Assembly: GCF_964275005.1 (NCBI RefSeq)
Contig: NC_092705.1
Span: 7,924,641 to 7,988,640, forward strand
DNA length: 64,000 nt
DNA from: Diadema setosum
Lineage: Eukaryota; Echinodermata; Echinoidea; Diadematoida; Diadematidae
Reading direction: 5' to 3'
The notes below the pieces were generated by a model. The model was not told the origin of the DNA and ran no database searches. It saw only the letters and a list, made by a program, of their open reading frames with translations. The position numbers were made by a program, and so were the translations under genes. Shown one piece after another: positions 1 through 29,918 of this stretch. Position 1 is the stretch's first letter; each line of letters starts with the position of its first letter.

Positions 1-1431
1 CACTCTGGTTTTAGCTATCAACTCGCTCTAACGTTTGTTTTTAGTGTAGTATCATTTTTTTGCGCTTTAGAATAGGAAAAATAAGACGTCTCATTATGTT
101 GACGACATAATATGAAGTAATGAAAGTTCATAATGAGAAATGTGTGTCATTTTTCCAAATTAGTTCGATACCATGGCAAAGGAAAAAGACATCAGAGAAT
201 AGTTCGATCTTTGATTGCAATTAAACGTGTAATTCTAAATCTATAAATATAGTCTTTCTTATTACTTGATAGTACGTGTCACTTTGTACTGTATTTTTAA
301 TCGTTACCATGACAACGGGAAACGACGTTAAAATCATTGTGAAAATTCTGAATTTTATGTGTCTGCGAACTAAGTCTGAGGGATAGCGGAGGGTTGTTGG
401 TATTCATTATTGATTTTACTGTGTTTATTTATTCATGGTGGTATATTTTATACTTATACCATGTAGGTTTGAATATTTTTATAAACATAAACTCACATGA
501 GCATACAGATATATAGGCAATATACAGTTGGGTACATTCGTTTTATACTTATTTAGGCCAATGTATGTGGGTTGTAAAAGAAACAAGTGCAATATTCTAT
601 GTGGTGGATGGACTTTTTGTTATTAGGTATAAAAATTTAAGTGTGGATTTTATGATGAATTAATGAAATGTGGTTTTTTATTACCTTTTGTGCTTCATTT
701 TTTAATGTGTGCTGGTATGCAGTGTAATTATGTGTTCCACTTGATTTATGAAGATTTTCCATTCTATAGATGATCGATTAATGAAATGAAATACATGTGT
801 GCTAAATTTGGTGCTTTTAGACATATTTGAACAAATGGTCTGATGTATTGGGCTATGCCATTGGACTAATAGGTTTGTACATTAAACATTAACGAAATAC
901 GCCATTAGCTGGTGTCAACAAGGGGGGGGGACATTAAGCTTTACTTTCTTGCTTTGATATCGTAATTACCGCCGAAAAAAAAAAAACACGACGGTGCTTT
1001 GAGAAATAAAAAAAAAAAAATTCATGCGTAGACGACAATCACTCTCTAGTATCACGAAAAATGCATTTCACAGTTGTAATGTATATTCAAAATCATCGCT
1101 CAAGCAATTTCATTTGCGAAATGCATGTCCTTTAACGAGAGAAAGGAAATATTTTGCTAGCACGTGATTGCTTGTGATTTGTAAGGTAAATGTTTCCCAT
1201 CGTACGCACATTATTTCAGAGTGAAATTGGACAGTAACTGTAGACGACATCTACAGCTGTATGCCTTCAAAATATCATTATTTTAAGCAACGTTCATACG
1301 CGTTTTCACAAGTGTCCACTAGTACTCGTAACTACTTATTTTGTGACACAAGATTTCTCATTTCTTGAGGTTTGCTGCTCCCCATCTGTGGCGTTTATTC
1401 AAAGGAAGTTGATTTCAAAGGAGTCCAAAAA
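1..1431. other. AT-rich intergenic DNA, no gene recognised
   Basis: Only short homopolymer runs (poly-G at 919-927, poly-A near 975 and 1005) were noted. No convincing coding exon or repeat family was recognised on either strand. Confidence 0.6.
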
Positions 1432-1602
1432 GGGGTCTCATCCAAATTAGACCAAAAAGACCAGTTAGCCATTCCTCACTCCACTTTACGTATGAGCAGA
1501 AAAAGTTAATTTCTATACCAGCAGGCATGTTGATTTGTAAATTCATTGAGATAAGCATCTGTGAGGTGATAACATGTGATCCTTATAAATGGTGCTTGCT
1601 AA
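1432..1602 (+). repeat. left half of an interspersed repeat interrupted by the 1.6-4.1 kb element
   Basis: The segment ATGAGCAGAA...GGTGCTT aligns with an uninterrupted copy at about 55650-55785 (shared ATGAGCAGAA, CAGGCATGTTG, AAGCATCTGTG/GAGCATCTGT). Its continuation resumes at about 4073. Confidence 0.65.
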
Positions 1603-2009
1603 AGGGGCGATCACACATCGCCAGTTTAGTTGGCGGTTCATGGCGGTTCTCAAACCACCGTGAACCGTGTCCCAACGATGGCGGAAAGCACTTTTAACGC
1701 GATGTGACTACGTTCGCAACACGTTTTGACACGTCGCTAACGCGGATTGGCGCGGTAGTAACACGGATCCCCCCGAAAGGTGGAGGAGTCCATACCAAGC
1801 CCTTGTAGTTGGATGTAATCAGAGCTCTTTCACTCGTCTTCAATGGGTTACAACAAGGAGGTATTGCTTTTTTAGGTACACACAATCAAAAGAAATTGCG
1901 AAACGTTGTAACAACCTGTGTATTTACAGATTGACAAAAGTGATGCAATAAGCAATTATCGTCTTCAAGTTTCAACATGTTGTTTTTTTTTTTCTCTTTT
2001 AACTTTTAT

Positions 2010-2990
2010 AATATCTGTATTAACTGTTGATAAAGATACATACATGTCGAAGCAGAATCCAACATAGTTTACAGACCGAATTTCCTGTTCACTTGCAGGT
2101 TTATATATAGAAGTACTTGCTTGTTTCAACATCTCTTTTTTTTTCCTTTCTTAAGTCTTCACATATCTTTAAAGGACAAGTTCACCTTCATATACATGTG
2201 GATTGAGTGAAGGCAACAATATTATATATAGTAGAACACATCAGTGAAAGTTTGGGGAAAATCCGACAATCCATTCAAAAGTTATGAATTTTTAGAATAT
2301 CTGTGCAATCACTGCTGGAGGAGAAGACTAATACAGTGTATGATGTCACATGCGAACAACGATATAAGGAAAGTAAAAAGAGAATTTTACAAAACTTTAC
2401 TTTTTGAATAAAGTGCACATTTCTTCGACTTGTTACTGACTTATGACTGTTAGGGGTAATATTATTCCCCTGACTTCTGAAAGAGAGAAGTCGAGTGTTC
2501 ATTTATCATGGGAGAAAAGTGAGAACATCTTGAATTTTCTTTATATTTTCTTTATACCGTTGTACTCCTATGACATCACAAGCTATAATAGTCTTCTCAT
2601 CCAGCCGTGACTGATCAGAAACTTCAAAAATTCATAACTTTTGAACGGATTGTCCGATTTTCCTCAAACTCTCATTGATGTGTTCTACTAATATTGCTGC
2701 ATTCACTCAACCCACATGTCTATGAAGGTGAACTTGTCATTTAACAACAGTCAATAAAAAGACTTACATATCAAAGACGAATATCTACATAGTTTCCTGT
2801 TCATTTACAGGTTCATGTAACATAATGATTTTTTTTTGTTGTCAAGTTTCAATATCGCTTTTCCCTCTACTCCCTTAAGTTTCAACATATCTGTATCAAC
2901 ATGTACTCTTACAAAAAGGCATACATAATCACGAAAGCAGAGATTATTTACATAAGTCTTCTTTGTATAACTTACAGGTTCACGCAGCTG
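2010..2990 (+). repeat. diverged units repeated inside the foldback element
   Basis: Three related units (about 2013-2110, 2745-2815 and 2888-2985) share the order CTGTAT-CAAC, CATACAT, AAAGCAGA, ACATAGTTT and TTACAGGTT. The first two are separated by the palindromic MITE. Confidence 0.45.
2170..2744. mobile_element. palindromic foldback MITE, family member 1
   Basis: The two halves are inverted copies. It starts TAAAGGACAAGTTCACCTT and ends AAGGTGAACTTGTCATTTA, with shared internal blocks such as GTAGAACACATCAGTGA and TCAAAAGTTATGAATTTTT. A second family member is at 43808-44363. It sits at the inner end of the left arm of the larger foldback element. Confidence 0.8.
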
Positions 2991-4067
2991 GCTATCTTTT
3001 AAGCTATCAAGCTTTAACAAAATGATGAACACGCCTTTTAAATTAACTGATGTACTATTCAACAAACCTTTTTTTTTAATATTAAATTTTCTGTTTTACT
3101 CTATGTGTTAAAATAAAAAAGTAATGAAACTTTAGCATTCAATGTAATATTTACCCCTCCTAGTATTAGGGGTTCATCTTTGCTTTTTTCCCCATTTGCC
3201 GGAGGAGTTATTCTCTTTTTAGTTCAACATTTGTTTTTGCATGAAAAGTTATGGCGGTGTTAACACGGTATTATCAAGGATCTTGCGGTGCAAACACGGA
3301 GGAGCCGTTCTTTACACGGTGGACGGCGTTTGAACACGGTCCATTTCAAATCGCCAAGACCGCCATTTATTAAACATGTTTAATTTTTCTGGCGGTTCTC
3401 GGTTCTCGGGGTTTATGGCGGATGAGTGACGGATGACCAAGGTTTGTGTACGGTGTGAACACGATCTTTGGCGGAGCACCGCGAATTACCGAGCCGCCAT
3501 GAACCGCCATCTAAATCGGCGATGTGTGATCGCACCTTAAAGATATGTGAGAACTTAATAAAGAAAGAGAAAAAAGAGGTGTTGAAACAAGCAAGTAGGC
3601 CTACTTGTACACCACTTGATATACAACCTGCAAAGGAACAGGAAACGTTGTAAACTATGTTGGATTCTGCTTTGCCATAAAAAAAAGTATATTGAAATTT
3701 GAAGACAATTGCTTATTGCATCACTTATGTCAACCTGTAAATACACAGGGGGTTACAACGTTTCGTAATTTCTTTTAGATTGTGATTACCTAACAAAGCG
3801 ATACGCTCCTTGTTGTAGCCCATAGAATACGAGTGAAAGGGCTCTGATTGCATCCAACTTTAGGGGCTTGGTATGGACTCCTCCACCTTTCGGGGAGATC
3901 CGTGTTACTACCGCGCCAATCCGCGTTAGCGACGTGTTCAAAACATGTAGAGAACGTAGTCAAATCACGTTTAAGTGTATTCCGTCATCGTTGGGACACG
4001 GTTCACGGCGGTTTGAGAACCGCCATGAACCGCCATCTAAACCGGCGATGTGTGATCGCCCCTTAAG

Positions 4068-4087
4068 CCTAGTATTCGGTAGTATAG

Positions 4088-4149
<62 letters not shown>

Positions 4150-4560
4150 ATTGATTTTGATTTTGAAATGCATGAGCATTCCCCTGAATGCTCATGTACA
4201 TAAATATGTACATGAGCATTCAGGGGAAAATAGAAAATATTAAAAAAAGAAGCTTCCCTAGGTGTCAATTGATAGATCATTCCGGTCACCTGCTATGCGC
4301 GAGTTCATTCTCTGAGTGTTTGAACGTGTTTCTAGAAATCGCAGCGAACTCATGCATAATGATCAAATAGCTGCTTTAAGAACAAGTCAAGGGCCTATCC
4401 AACTGAGAAAAAAGAACGGTCATTTGTATCAATGTGGATATAAGGTAATTACGAACTGGCTTATTAAAACGTATAAATGTACTCATGATGCATTATGCGC
4501 GAATCAGGTGGTGGTGGTGTTGATGAGATAAACAGATAAAAGAAAAAGCATATTTTGTTT
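4068..4560 (+). repeat. (TA)n tract and right half of the interrupted interspersed repeat
   Basis: (TA)n occupies about 4090-4144. A perfect 20-bp inverted repeat with a 6-nt loop is at 4181-4226. From about 4250 to 4460 the sequence resumes the family seen at 55890-56085 (shared AACTGAGAAAAAAGAA, GGTCATT, GAACTGG). Confidence 0.65.
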
Positions 4561-4889
4561 AGTCCAACTGAGTGGGAGGATCATGTTTATACCTACTCCA
4601 CAAGTATAATAGGATTCTGTTTGCATTTAGGGCTACAATCGTTGCGCAGACGTGCATTACATTCTAAGATTTGTTTGTATCGTTAACCTGCATGCGTAAC
4701 CCACAACCTTGACGCTAACAAAGCCACCTATTATAATGTATTGTTCCCTGACCCCGACTAGGAAGCCTGTGTATAAAGGGCACATGCAGACCCACGCACT
4801 GACATACAAAAACACAGGAAAACACACAAACAATTTAAAGAAACCTTAGAATTGTTGTGTATCATCTCTGGGATAGTAGCCCTCTACAC

Positions 4890-5863
4890 CAGTGGCGTAT
4901 CTAGGAAAAACGGCGCCCGGGGCAAGCACGAAAATTGCGCCCCTAATTTCTGAAAAAGTGTTCAACCCCAACCCCATCCCGGTAGGGACTTTAAACAAAG
5001 TCCACATGATGCTTTTTCAAGCACTTAAAAGGGATCTTTTGAGGGTGATTTAAATGTAATGAATTTTGATAGATTTTGGCGAGCGAGCGCAGCGAGCGAG
5101 CCAAAAATTTTTGTATTTCAGCTTACAAAACATGGAATTCTTGTCATTTTTTGCTTATTAAATCTCACAATTATAGTGACAACCTTATAGATGACGATAC
5201 CAACAAACTGAGGACTTGAAAAAATACTCTAAATTAGTACGAGCGAGTGAGCCGAAATTTGTATATTTCTGCGTCATCATTACGGTTTTTCTTCTCTTTT
5301 TTGATTTTTTTTTTTGCGCCCCCCTCCCCCGTATGTTCGAAACCGTTGGCATCCTCTTTTGATCCAATCGCCGATCGCTTCAGAACGAATGAAATTGCAG
5401 TCGCTGCTCCGTGAAACATTTTGCCTGCTAAATATAAAATGACATGTGTGAACACAATAGACACTGTCATTTTGTCATCATCACGTTTTGTTCTTACCTT
5501 CTTTTTTGTATAAATTTTGGCGAGCGAGCGCAGCGAGCGAGCCGAAAATTTTTGTATTTCAGCTCACAGAACATGGAATTTTTGTGTGAACACAATAAAC
5601 ATTGTCATTTTGTCCGCGTCATCATCATGCTTTGTTTTTATCTTGTTTAATTTGGTTTTCTGCCCCCCCCCCCCCAAATTCTCCCTCCCCCTTCCGGGCG
5701 ATTTTTTTCTTTTTTGGTTTTTTTTTCTTCTTCTTCGGTTTTTTTTTTCGTTTTTTTTTCTTCTTCTTCTTCGTTTTTTTTTTTTTTTCGTTTTTTGCGC
5801 CCCCAAGGAGTGGCGCCCGGGGCACGTGCCCCCCTTGCCCCCCCCCCCCTAGATACGCCACTG
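4890..5863. mobile_element. non-autonomous hAT-type DNA transposon with perfect 8-bp target duplication
   Basis: Terminal inverted repeats are CAGTGGCGTATCTAGG at the left and CCTAGATACGCCACTG at the right. They are flanked on both sides by CTCTACAC (4882-4889 and 5864-5871). An 8-bp target duplication and CAG...CTG ends are diagnostic of the hAT superfamily. The inside is non-coding: two copies of a GGCGAGCGAGCGCAGCGAGC block (near 5079 and 5519) and a pyrimidine-rich tract with CTT runs at 5700-5800. No transposase is present, so mobilisation would be in trans. Confidence 0.9.
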
Positions 5864-5871
5864 CTCTACAC

Positions 5872-7380
5872 ACAATTTTCCACCATATTATTATGAGATG
5901 AGTGATCACGAGTTTTCACATTGCATTATAAAAAACATATGCGGGTCAGGTTGTTATACTGACAATGTTAGATGACACCGTTGTCAGTAATAGATATCAT
6001 TTCCTTTATTACTCCAATGAGTGATTTAATGTCTTAACCACTCTAAAAGCTAATTCGATGGGACGGGGTCATTTATTTCTGTGTTTGTTTCTATATGTTG
6101 GTATTGTCTCAGTCTTGAAACTACATAGAGTTTTTGCATGAAGTAAGTTTGCCGGGAGACTTCCAGAGTTTTAGGGCAGAAGAAAAAACAAAACAATCAA
6201 CGCACGTTCACGTCAATACTGGTCCAATGCGTCCATTGTGTAGTAGGACTGGTGAACCGAGTATAAATCTATAAATATTATGATTTTTAAAGCAAAGTTG
6301 GGTAGATAAGTGAGTCGAACTTCACTTACACAGGTTAGACGCCAAACCTTCCCCCAGAGCGCCCCCGGTGAAGAGTGGACTCAAGAAGACCAGGAGACAC
6401 CCGAGCCGCACTACACCTGATGACCCCATTTTTGACAGGTGTAGACTTTCAGTCACGCGCACGGCAGATTCTGTATATTATGATCCGGCAAACCCGAACC
6501 CAACGTTCACCAGGTGACGTCAATCAAGTGTAGAGCTAGTGACTGGCTTGTGAATCAACGAACTCGCGCTTAAATGCTTGTGAAAGAAGAGAGAGGGAGA
6601 AGGAGTACGACAACATTTTTATAGATCAGTATTTTCAGGCATTGCGCCACCTAGCGATGCGGGTTAAGAACAGGCGATTGTACGTAGAATGGCACATTCA
6701 GTAGCGGACAATAATATTACAAATAGCATGTCATAAGCTGCAACTGCCTATATCTTGCATCAGTGCCCCCTCAGAATTAAAAAAAAAAATGTTCAGACAA
6801 TAACTCAAAAACATAAGCAAGCATACTAAACAGCGTAACTAGTACCCCGTTTATGCTAAAGCAAAAAGGGAGGTTCTGAAACCTCCTATAGCAGCCTCGA
6901 ACAGCCTTGCAGCTCAGTATAAACAGACAGAATCAGAAAAGGAGATCCGACCAAGTACAGTCAAAACAAAACAGTATAAGCAAGAGGAGCACTAAAACGC
7001 ACAGCCCCACACATATACACATACAAGCAAACATATGACCACAACCAGCAAGAGATTCACGTGTTATGTGTTTCGTTGTACATTGTATTCATTGCTTTTA
7101 CAGGCATCCTTCCATCATTGCACCGTCTTTCATGAAATTTATATGATTTATTGGTCTTATTTTACTTTCCATCTTCTGTTCGTTTATTTGCCTGTCAAGG
7201 AGTCATTTAGAATTAATCTGCTTAATTTACGTATAAATTTTCCATGTTGTCTTTGTGTCAAACAACCGTTTTTCTATCAACATTCTCTGTTTAAAAAGCG
7301 GTTTAAAAAAAAGAAACTACACACATACACACACACACGCACACACTTTTTGTTTTATGATATTCTTTATTTGAATTTCA
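5872..7380. other. intergenic DNA; possible regulatory island at 6320-6680
   Basis: No coding exon was recognised. The 6320-6680 stretch is repeat-free and GC-richer; it contains an inverted ACACCTG/CAGGTGT pair (about 6413-6443) and CAGGTGACGTCA (6511-6522), an E-box overlapping a perfect CRE. Confidence 0.4.
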
Positions 7381-7516
7381 TTCGATATCAGGTTCATATT
7401 AACAATGAAATTAATATGAACAAATATAAGCAGCTGTATTCTCTCTTGTTCGATATCAGGTTCATGTTAACAATGAAATTAATATGAATAAAAATAAGCA
7501 GCTATATTCTTCTCTT
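7381..7516 (+). repeat. tandem duplication, 2 x 68 bp
   Basis: The unit beginning TTCGATATCAGGTTCAT occurs at 7381-7448 and again at 7449-7516 with only a few differences. Confidence 0.85.
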
Positions 7517-8424
7517 TTGTGCTGCTAAATTATTATTTGTTTAACATACAGTACAATATATTTTGGGGGTTTTTTTGTTTTTTTTTTTAAATCACAACAC
7601 ACACACAAAGGGATTGGGAGACAACAATTTCAAGTTCATGTATTTCTTTGTTGTTCTTCAACTTTCTTCACAATCTCAATGAATTTATGCAACGGTCAGA
7701 CAAGAGCGAAGGGATGGTTGAAAATGCACTTGGAATTGACATTCTCTTTCAATGAAAAACTGTAAAGATTTACTTTAAGAGATTCTTTCAAAAGGAAACA
7801 GACACAAAATCGATCAGTGCAATGATATGCATTGATATCGAAATGACGTTTTCGTTTATATCTACTTCACTTAATATCTTTTACATTTTCTACATAAGTT
7901 GCGGGGTGGATATAATGGATGGAAAAAAAAAGAAAAACGTACATCAATTTGTGACTAAGGTCAATGGTATGATCAGCCGGTGCAAAATATCAAGTTGTTC
8001 CTTTGATTTTTCGATTCTTTGGAAAGATCATCATTATAATACAGCAACTCAGTTTTCTAAGTCCTCTTCAACTCCTTCGACGGAATAAAAAAAAAAAAAT
8101 CTTTGAATCTTTGCGAGGCAATTGAAAGGAAAACCACTTAGCTTCCAACGTAAAAAGAAAATTCCCTAACAATACTGTAAAAAGGTAGATCGAGTACGAA
8201 AATTAAAGGACCCACTAAACAGCCACCATTAAGCTTTGAATTAGTCAATAATCATGCCGGTTTGTACGAAATTTGACTCATGGGAACCCTTTTCATGCTT
8301 TTTGCCCTAGCTACAAATATTATCAAATGATTATTGGTGTAGCAAAGTCTTTCATTTGGGTTTTTTTTTTAGTTTTACGAAACGCTTGCCTTAATGTTTG
8401 TTGATGCACAAAAAAAAAGAAAAG

Positions 8425-8425
<1 letters not shown>
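7517..8425. other. AT-rich intergenic DNA
   Basis: No gene or repeat family recognised apart from homopolymer runs. Confidence 0.5.
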
Positions 8426-8493
<68 letters not shown>

Positions 8494-8512
8494 CATATAT
8501 ACATATATCTTT
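8426..8512. repeat. (TA)n microsatellite
   Basis: Long uninterrupted TA run that degrades into TATACATATA variants at its right end. Confidence 0.95.
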
Positions 8513-9013
8513 GGTTAATGCCCAAGGCGAGCGTATCGGCAACAAATCATTATTATTTTCTTCTCTGCTGGTAAGAACTGCAGACCTCCATCCAATGTTG
8601 CTTCTTCGGCAACGGCCTAGTATGATTTCATAGGAGCCATGGCTGTGAATGCATCAGAACATATCATTCAGTCATAAAAGGTTGTTATTTGGAGTCGTTT
8701 TCCAAGATGCTCTTGAACATTTATCCTTCACGGCGGTATTTTGAGTGTAGATAAGTTCTTACTTAAATATTAGTTACAGATTATGTGCGTGACGATCATG
8801 AACATCAATCTCAGGGGCCAAGCATAGTAATGCATGGAATAATGTAGGGTGAAAAGTGACTTTTTTTTCTGTACCGCAGGTTTGTTAGCTTGAATGAAGA
8901 TAGGGCCTACTTAAAATTTACATGCAAATTATGTCTGTGTCATTTTTAATCTTATTTTTTCTAAAGTTGTTTCTTTAAAGCAAGGGAGCGCAAAATATGC
9001 AATTAGGGCGGGT

Positions 9014-9015
<2 letters not shown>

Positions 9016-9051
<36 letters not shown>
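9016..9051. repeat. (GA)n microsatellite
   Basis: Uninterrupted GA dinucleotide run in otherwise unrecognised intergenic DNA (8513-9740). Confidence 0.95.
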
Positions 9052-9053
<2 letters not shown>

Positions 9054-9741
9054 TGCAGCAGTAAGACTTGATTCGATCAACTCACATTGTCTATAATCAT
9101 AGTACAGTTTGTATACATTCCAAGAACAATGAGTTCTATTTCTTCTCGAAGAAAGCATAAGGTGTCATTGTGATGTCATGAATGGGGAGAATCGGTGTCA
9201 AGGGTCAATCGATAATTGAGAGAGCGAAGCGACCAAGCTGTAAAGGCGATGATCCACTTCACAGAGAAGGGAATATTCACTTATTTGTATATTGAATCAT
9301 ATCTTTTAATTCTTCAACATCGTATAAAATCGATCGTATAAATATTCATTGTATTTCACTAAATCACAGACAGAATGTAGCATGATAATGTTTTGATAAG
9401 TGTTCCACGATAAGCAATTATAGTGATATTGATGTTTGAAACGTTATTCACTACATTAACATGTATTTAAAAGAGTAAAACCTGAACAATTAATACACCT
9501 TTTTTAAATGTGAAAATGCATTTTTTTTAAGGAAAAAGAGGGTTCAAGCCATCAGCATATCCACTTGGGTTATCAACACAGACTAAACTGATCATAAACC
9601 ATGTACAATAAACAGATATACATTCATACATCTGTGAAATGAAAGGTGGACGTTTTCCACACAATGGTAACGTAGATGAATAAATGAATAGTAATAATAA
9701 TGATAATGATAACAACAATGATACTAATATTGATAAGAAGA

Positions 9742-9770
9742 CCACAACAACAACAACAACAACAACAACA

Positions 9771-9820
<50 letters not shown>

Positions 9821-9877
9821 TTCTACTTTTACAACTACAACAGCTATTACTTCTACTGCTACTAGATGTAACTACTT

Positions 9878-9934
<57 letters not shown>

Positions 9935-9936
9935 TA

Positions 9937-9967
<31 letters not shown>

Positions 9968-10015
9968 TACTCCTACCACTACTACTACTACTACTGCTGC
10001 TGCTTAATTACTACT
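9742..10015. repeat. compound (CAA)n/(CTA)n trinucleotide repeat
   Basis: CAA units pass into long CTA/ACT runs with interruptions. The long open frames across it (poly-Thr, poly-Leu, poly-Tyr) are repeat artefacts. Confidence 0.95.
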
Positions 10016-10619
10016 ACTACTGCTACCATACTAGATATGAAAATCTTCACAAAATCATTATCATTATTGCAATGATGATGATGGTGATGATAAAGGTATT
10101 TATAAACGTAATAGTGACGTAAATGATAAGAGTAATTACACTGTAGTATAATAATTTCAACAAACAGTGGTTTTTTCTTTTACATTAAAATATTTGCTGA
10201 TATTTTGCAAAAGAGAAGTGATTTGGTGTAGTGGTTGCATTTTCAATTTACTCATTTCTGAGTGTCCATTTCAAGTTCCTTTTTAAGATAAGTTTTTTAA
10301 TCTATATCTTATCGACAACAATCCTCTTTTCACATAATGTGTTTGGTGAAATTCACTTCAATCTACCCATATATGCGCGTTTGTTGGTCATTTGTTCAAT
10401 CAATACAAGAGTGGTGTAGAAGGGTGATTTATCATTATTATTTTTATTGACTCGGTTTACTTTCTTTACCCATGAAATATTTTACAAAATTTGGAAATTC
10501 GCGACCCGAGTGTAGGCAATGGCGGGATGGGGTCGTCATGAGACGAATGGGGAGACAGTATATCACATAGAGGTGTTAAGGAGGAGGGTTATTCAAGGGG
10601 GAAACAGACACAAATCGAA

Positions 10620-12397
10620 GCCTCTGATTAATTGATGTCAACCAAGGCAAAGACAGAAGAAGAGATGACCCAATATTGTCTGAGTGTTCAGCAATTCGTC
10701 AGGAATAACATAAGGTCTGGACTGGAGAACGACGGCAAAAATAACATTCTCGCGAAATCTCATAAACCTGCAAATGATGGGAGAAGAGACATTACCGGCG
10801 GCCGATCCGATAATTGAATTTGGGGGAATCAATTTGCCTATGCTTTTTGAGAAACCACATTAAAACCCAATCATGCGCTCGTCCGACCGCTTAACCAAAT
10901 TTCGCTGCGACGGTAGCTTCAAGCAGGCACAATAAAAAGCAAATATGACGCGCGGAAAGTGATACGCAATCACGTCCCCAGGGGGCTCCCTTCAGTCGCT
11001 CTTAAATTCGCTGTTGGTTTGACCGAATATGCTCTAAGTGGATTGATCGCTATTTGCTGTTTCCATCTACTTGAAATCTTTCTCTTTTCCAACCTCTCCC
11101 CCTCTCTCTCTTCTCACTTTTTCTCTCACCCTTCTTCCTTCGTGCATCTTTTCTTCCAAGAAAACGTCTCCCTTTAACTGTCACTCTCCAAGTCTCTACT
11201 TTTCCACAAGGTACCCTCTTCACTTATCTATCAAATTTACTTCTTCTCTTTTGGTGTCCTTATGCCTTTATCATGGACCCCTTCCCTCCCCGTTTTCCTT
11301 CCATGCTCTTTTATAAATGATCAGAGCATTCCCCTCTCAGTATCCGAGATTTCTCTCTCCTTCTCTCTCTCCCTCGCTCTCTTTCTGCTACTTGTCATAT
11401 TTTCGCGCCGAGTTTTTTCATTGGTCGCCGCGAAGGTGATCTGCCTCGTGCGTCATCTAAGCTTGAAACAGCTTCTAATTGATTGAATCATAGCACTTCG
11501 CCATAACAGCCTGGGGCTTCGCCTTGTAATGTGTACCCATTACAGCCCTATATAATGCCTCTTCAATTGCCATTTAAACAACGCGCTAATCCTACGGGAC
11601 AAACGGCAAATTCAACGACAAATCACAGTAACCGAACTCGGGGCTTTATTTTTTCATCCCGGAATTAGAATTTCTGATAAATTTCAATTCCGACGTTAAG
11701 AAGGAGGACATCCGAAAGAAGAAGAAGAAGAAAAAAAAAAAACGGAAGGGGGGAAAATACAATCCAACTGTTTAATATCGGAAATTTCCTTGTGTTCTCC
11801 ATCCAGTTTTTTTTTCCCTCTGTCTTCTGTCTCTCAATATTTCGTCTAGGCTTTCCACTAATGCAGGCACAAAGGTCAGAATTTGGTGCGGGACCGCAGA
11901 TGAAGACGGCGATAATTCGATTTATTTCGGATCATGCGCTAATGGCAGCGTAAATTCCATTTATTCAAGTAATTACAGACCTGATCGCAAACATTTAAGA
12001 ACTCCTTGCAGTTTTCACACCGCGCCACTTGACTGTCCGTCGACCTCTGGGAAACACGCACCATTCAGAGGTTTTTACAAACTCCTCACCTTTCCGATTT
12101 TGCTGCTGGAAAACAAATTCCTGAAGACACCGCAAACACCTTGCCTGCATCCATCACACCTATTCCGCGCCTATTAATCGCCTTTAATCTTGAGAAACTC
12201 AGTTTATTTCTCGCAACGAGGAAAGGACCACTTTTAGCCTGAGAAATGAAATTATTTTAACAGCAGCTCGTATAGTATATGCTGGTGATAAAGCGACATC
12301 CATGGAGGTGTGAGTTGATAAAACATATTTTTCAAATACCCACTAATTTCACTAATTAACTTGAGGAAAAACATTGTTTGTGTAGGTTCTCATCAAG
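10620..12397 (+). promoter_or_regulatory. probable upstream regulatory region / 5' UTR of shox
   Basis: This stretch is free of recognisable transposons over most of its length, is GC-richer than the AT-rich DNA to its left, and has many homeodomain-type motifs (TAATTG near 10812 and 11478, TAATTAC near 11970). A TATA-like TATATAAT lies at 11549-11556. A pyrimidine-rich tract fills 11070-11400. No transcription start can be fixed from sequence alone. The assignment rests on position directly upstream of the shox start codon and on composition; conservation has not been tested. Confidence 0.4.

Positions 12398-29918
<17,521 letters not shown>

Larger units (their letters stand above)
1603..4067. 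mobile_element. composite foldback DNA element with long inverted terminal arms (~2.46 kb)
   Basis: The left arm (about 1603-2172) and right arm (about 3536-4067) are inverted copies over roughly 500 bp. The ends are AAGGGGCGATCACACATCGCC and its complement. The arms carry repeated GAACCGCCATGAACCGCC-like units. A further internal copy of the right terminus (GGCGATGTGTGATCGC) lies at 3519-3534, so the element is nested or internally rearranged. It contains no transposase. The superfamily cannot be assigned: the short flanking sequence fits a 2-3 bp target duplication but not decisively. Confidence 0.75.

Noticed and set aside
5517..5909. Phe/Ser/Pro-rich and Lys-rich frames on both strands
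   Set aside because: Lie inside the hAT-type MITE, in its pyrimidine-rich core.
7035..7487. A 150-codon plus-strand open frame
   Set aside because: Ends within the 68-bp tandem duplication, has AT-driven composition and no recognisable domain.
9684..10122. Long poly-Thr, poly-Leu and poly-Tyr frames
   Set aside because: Artefact of a compound trinucleotide repeat.
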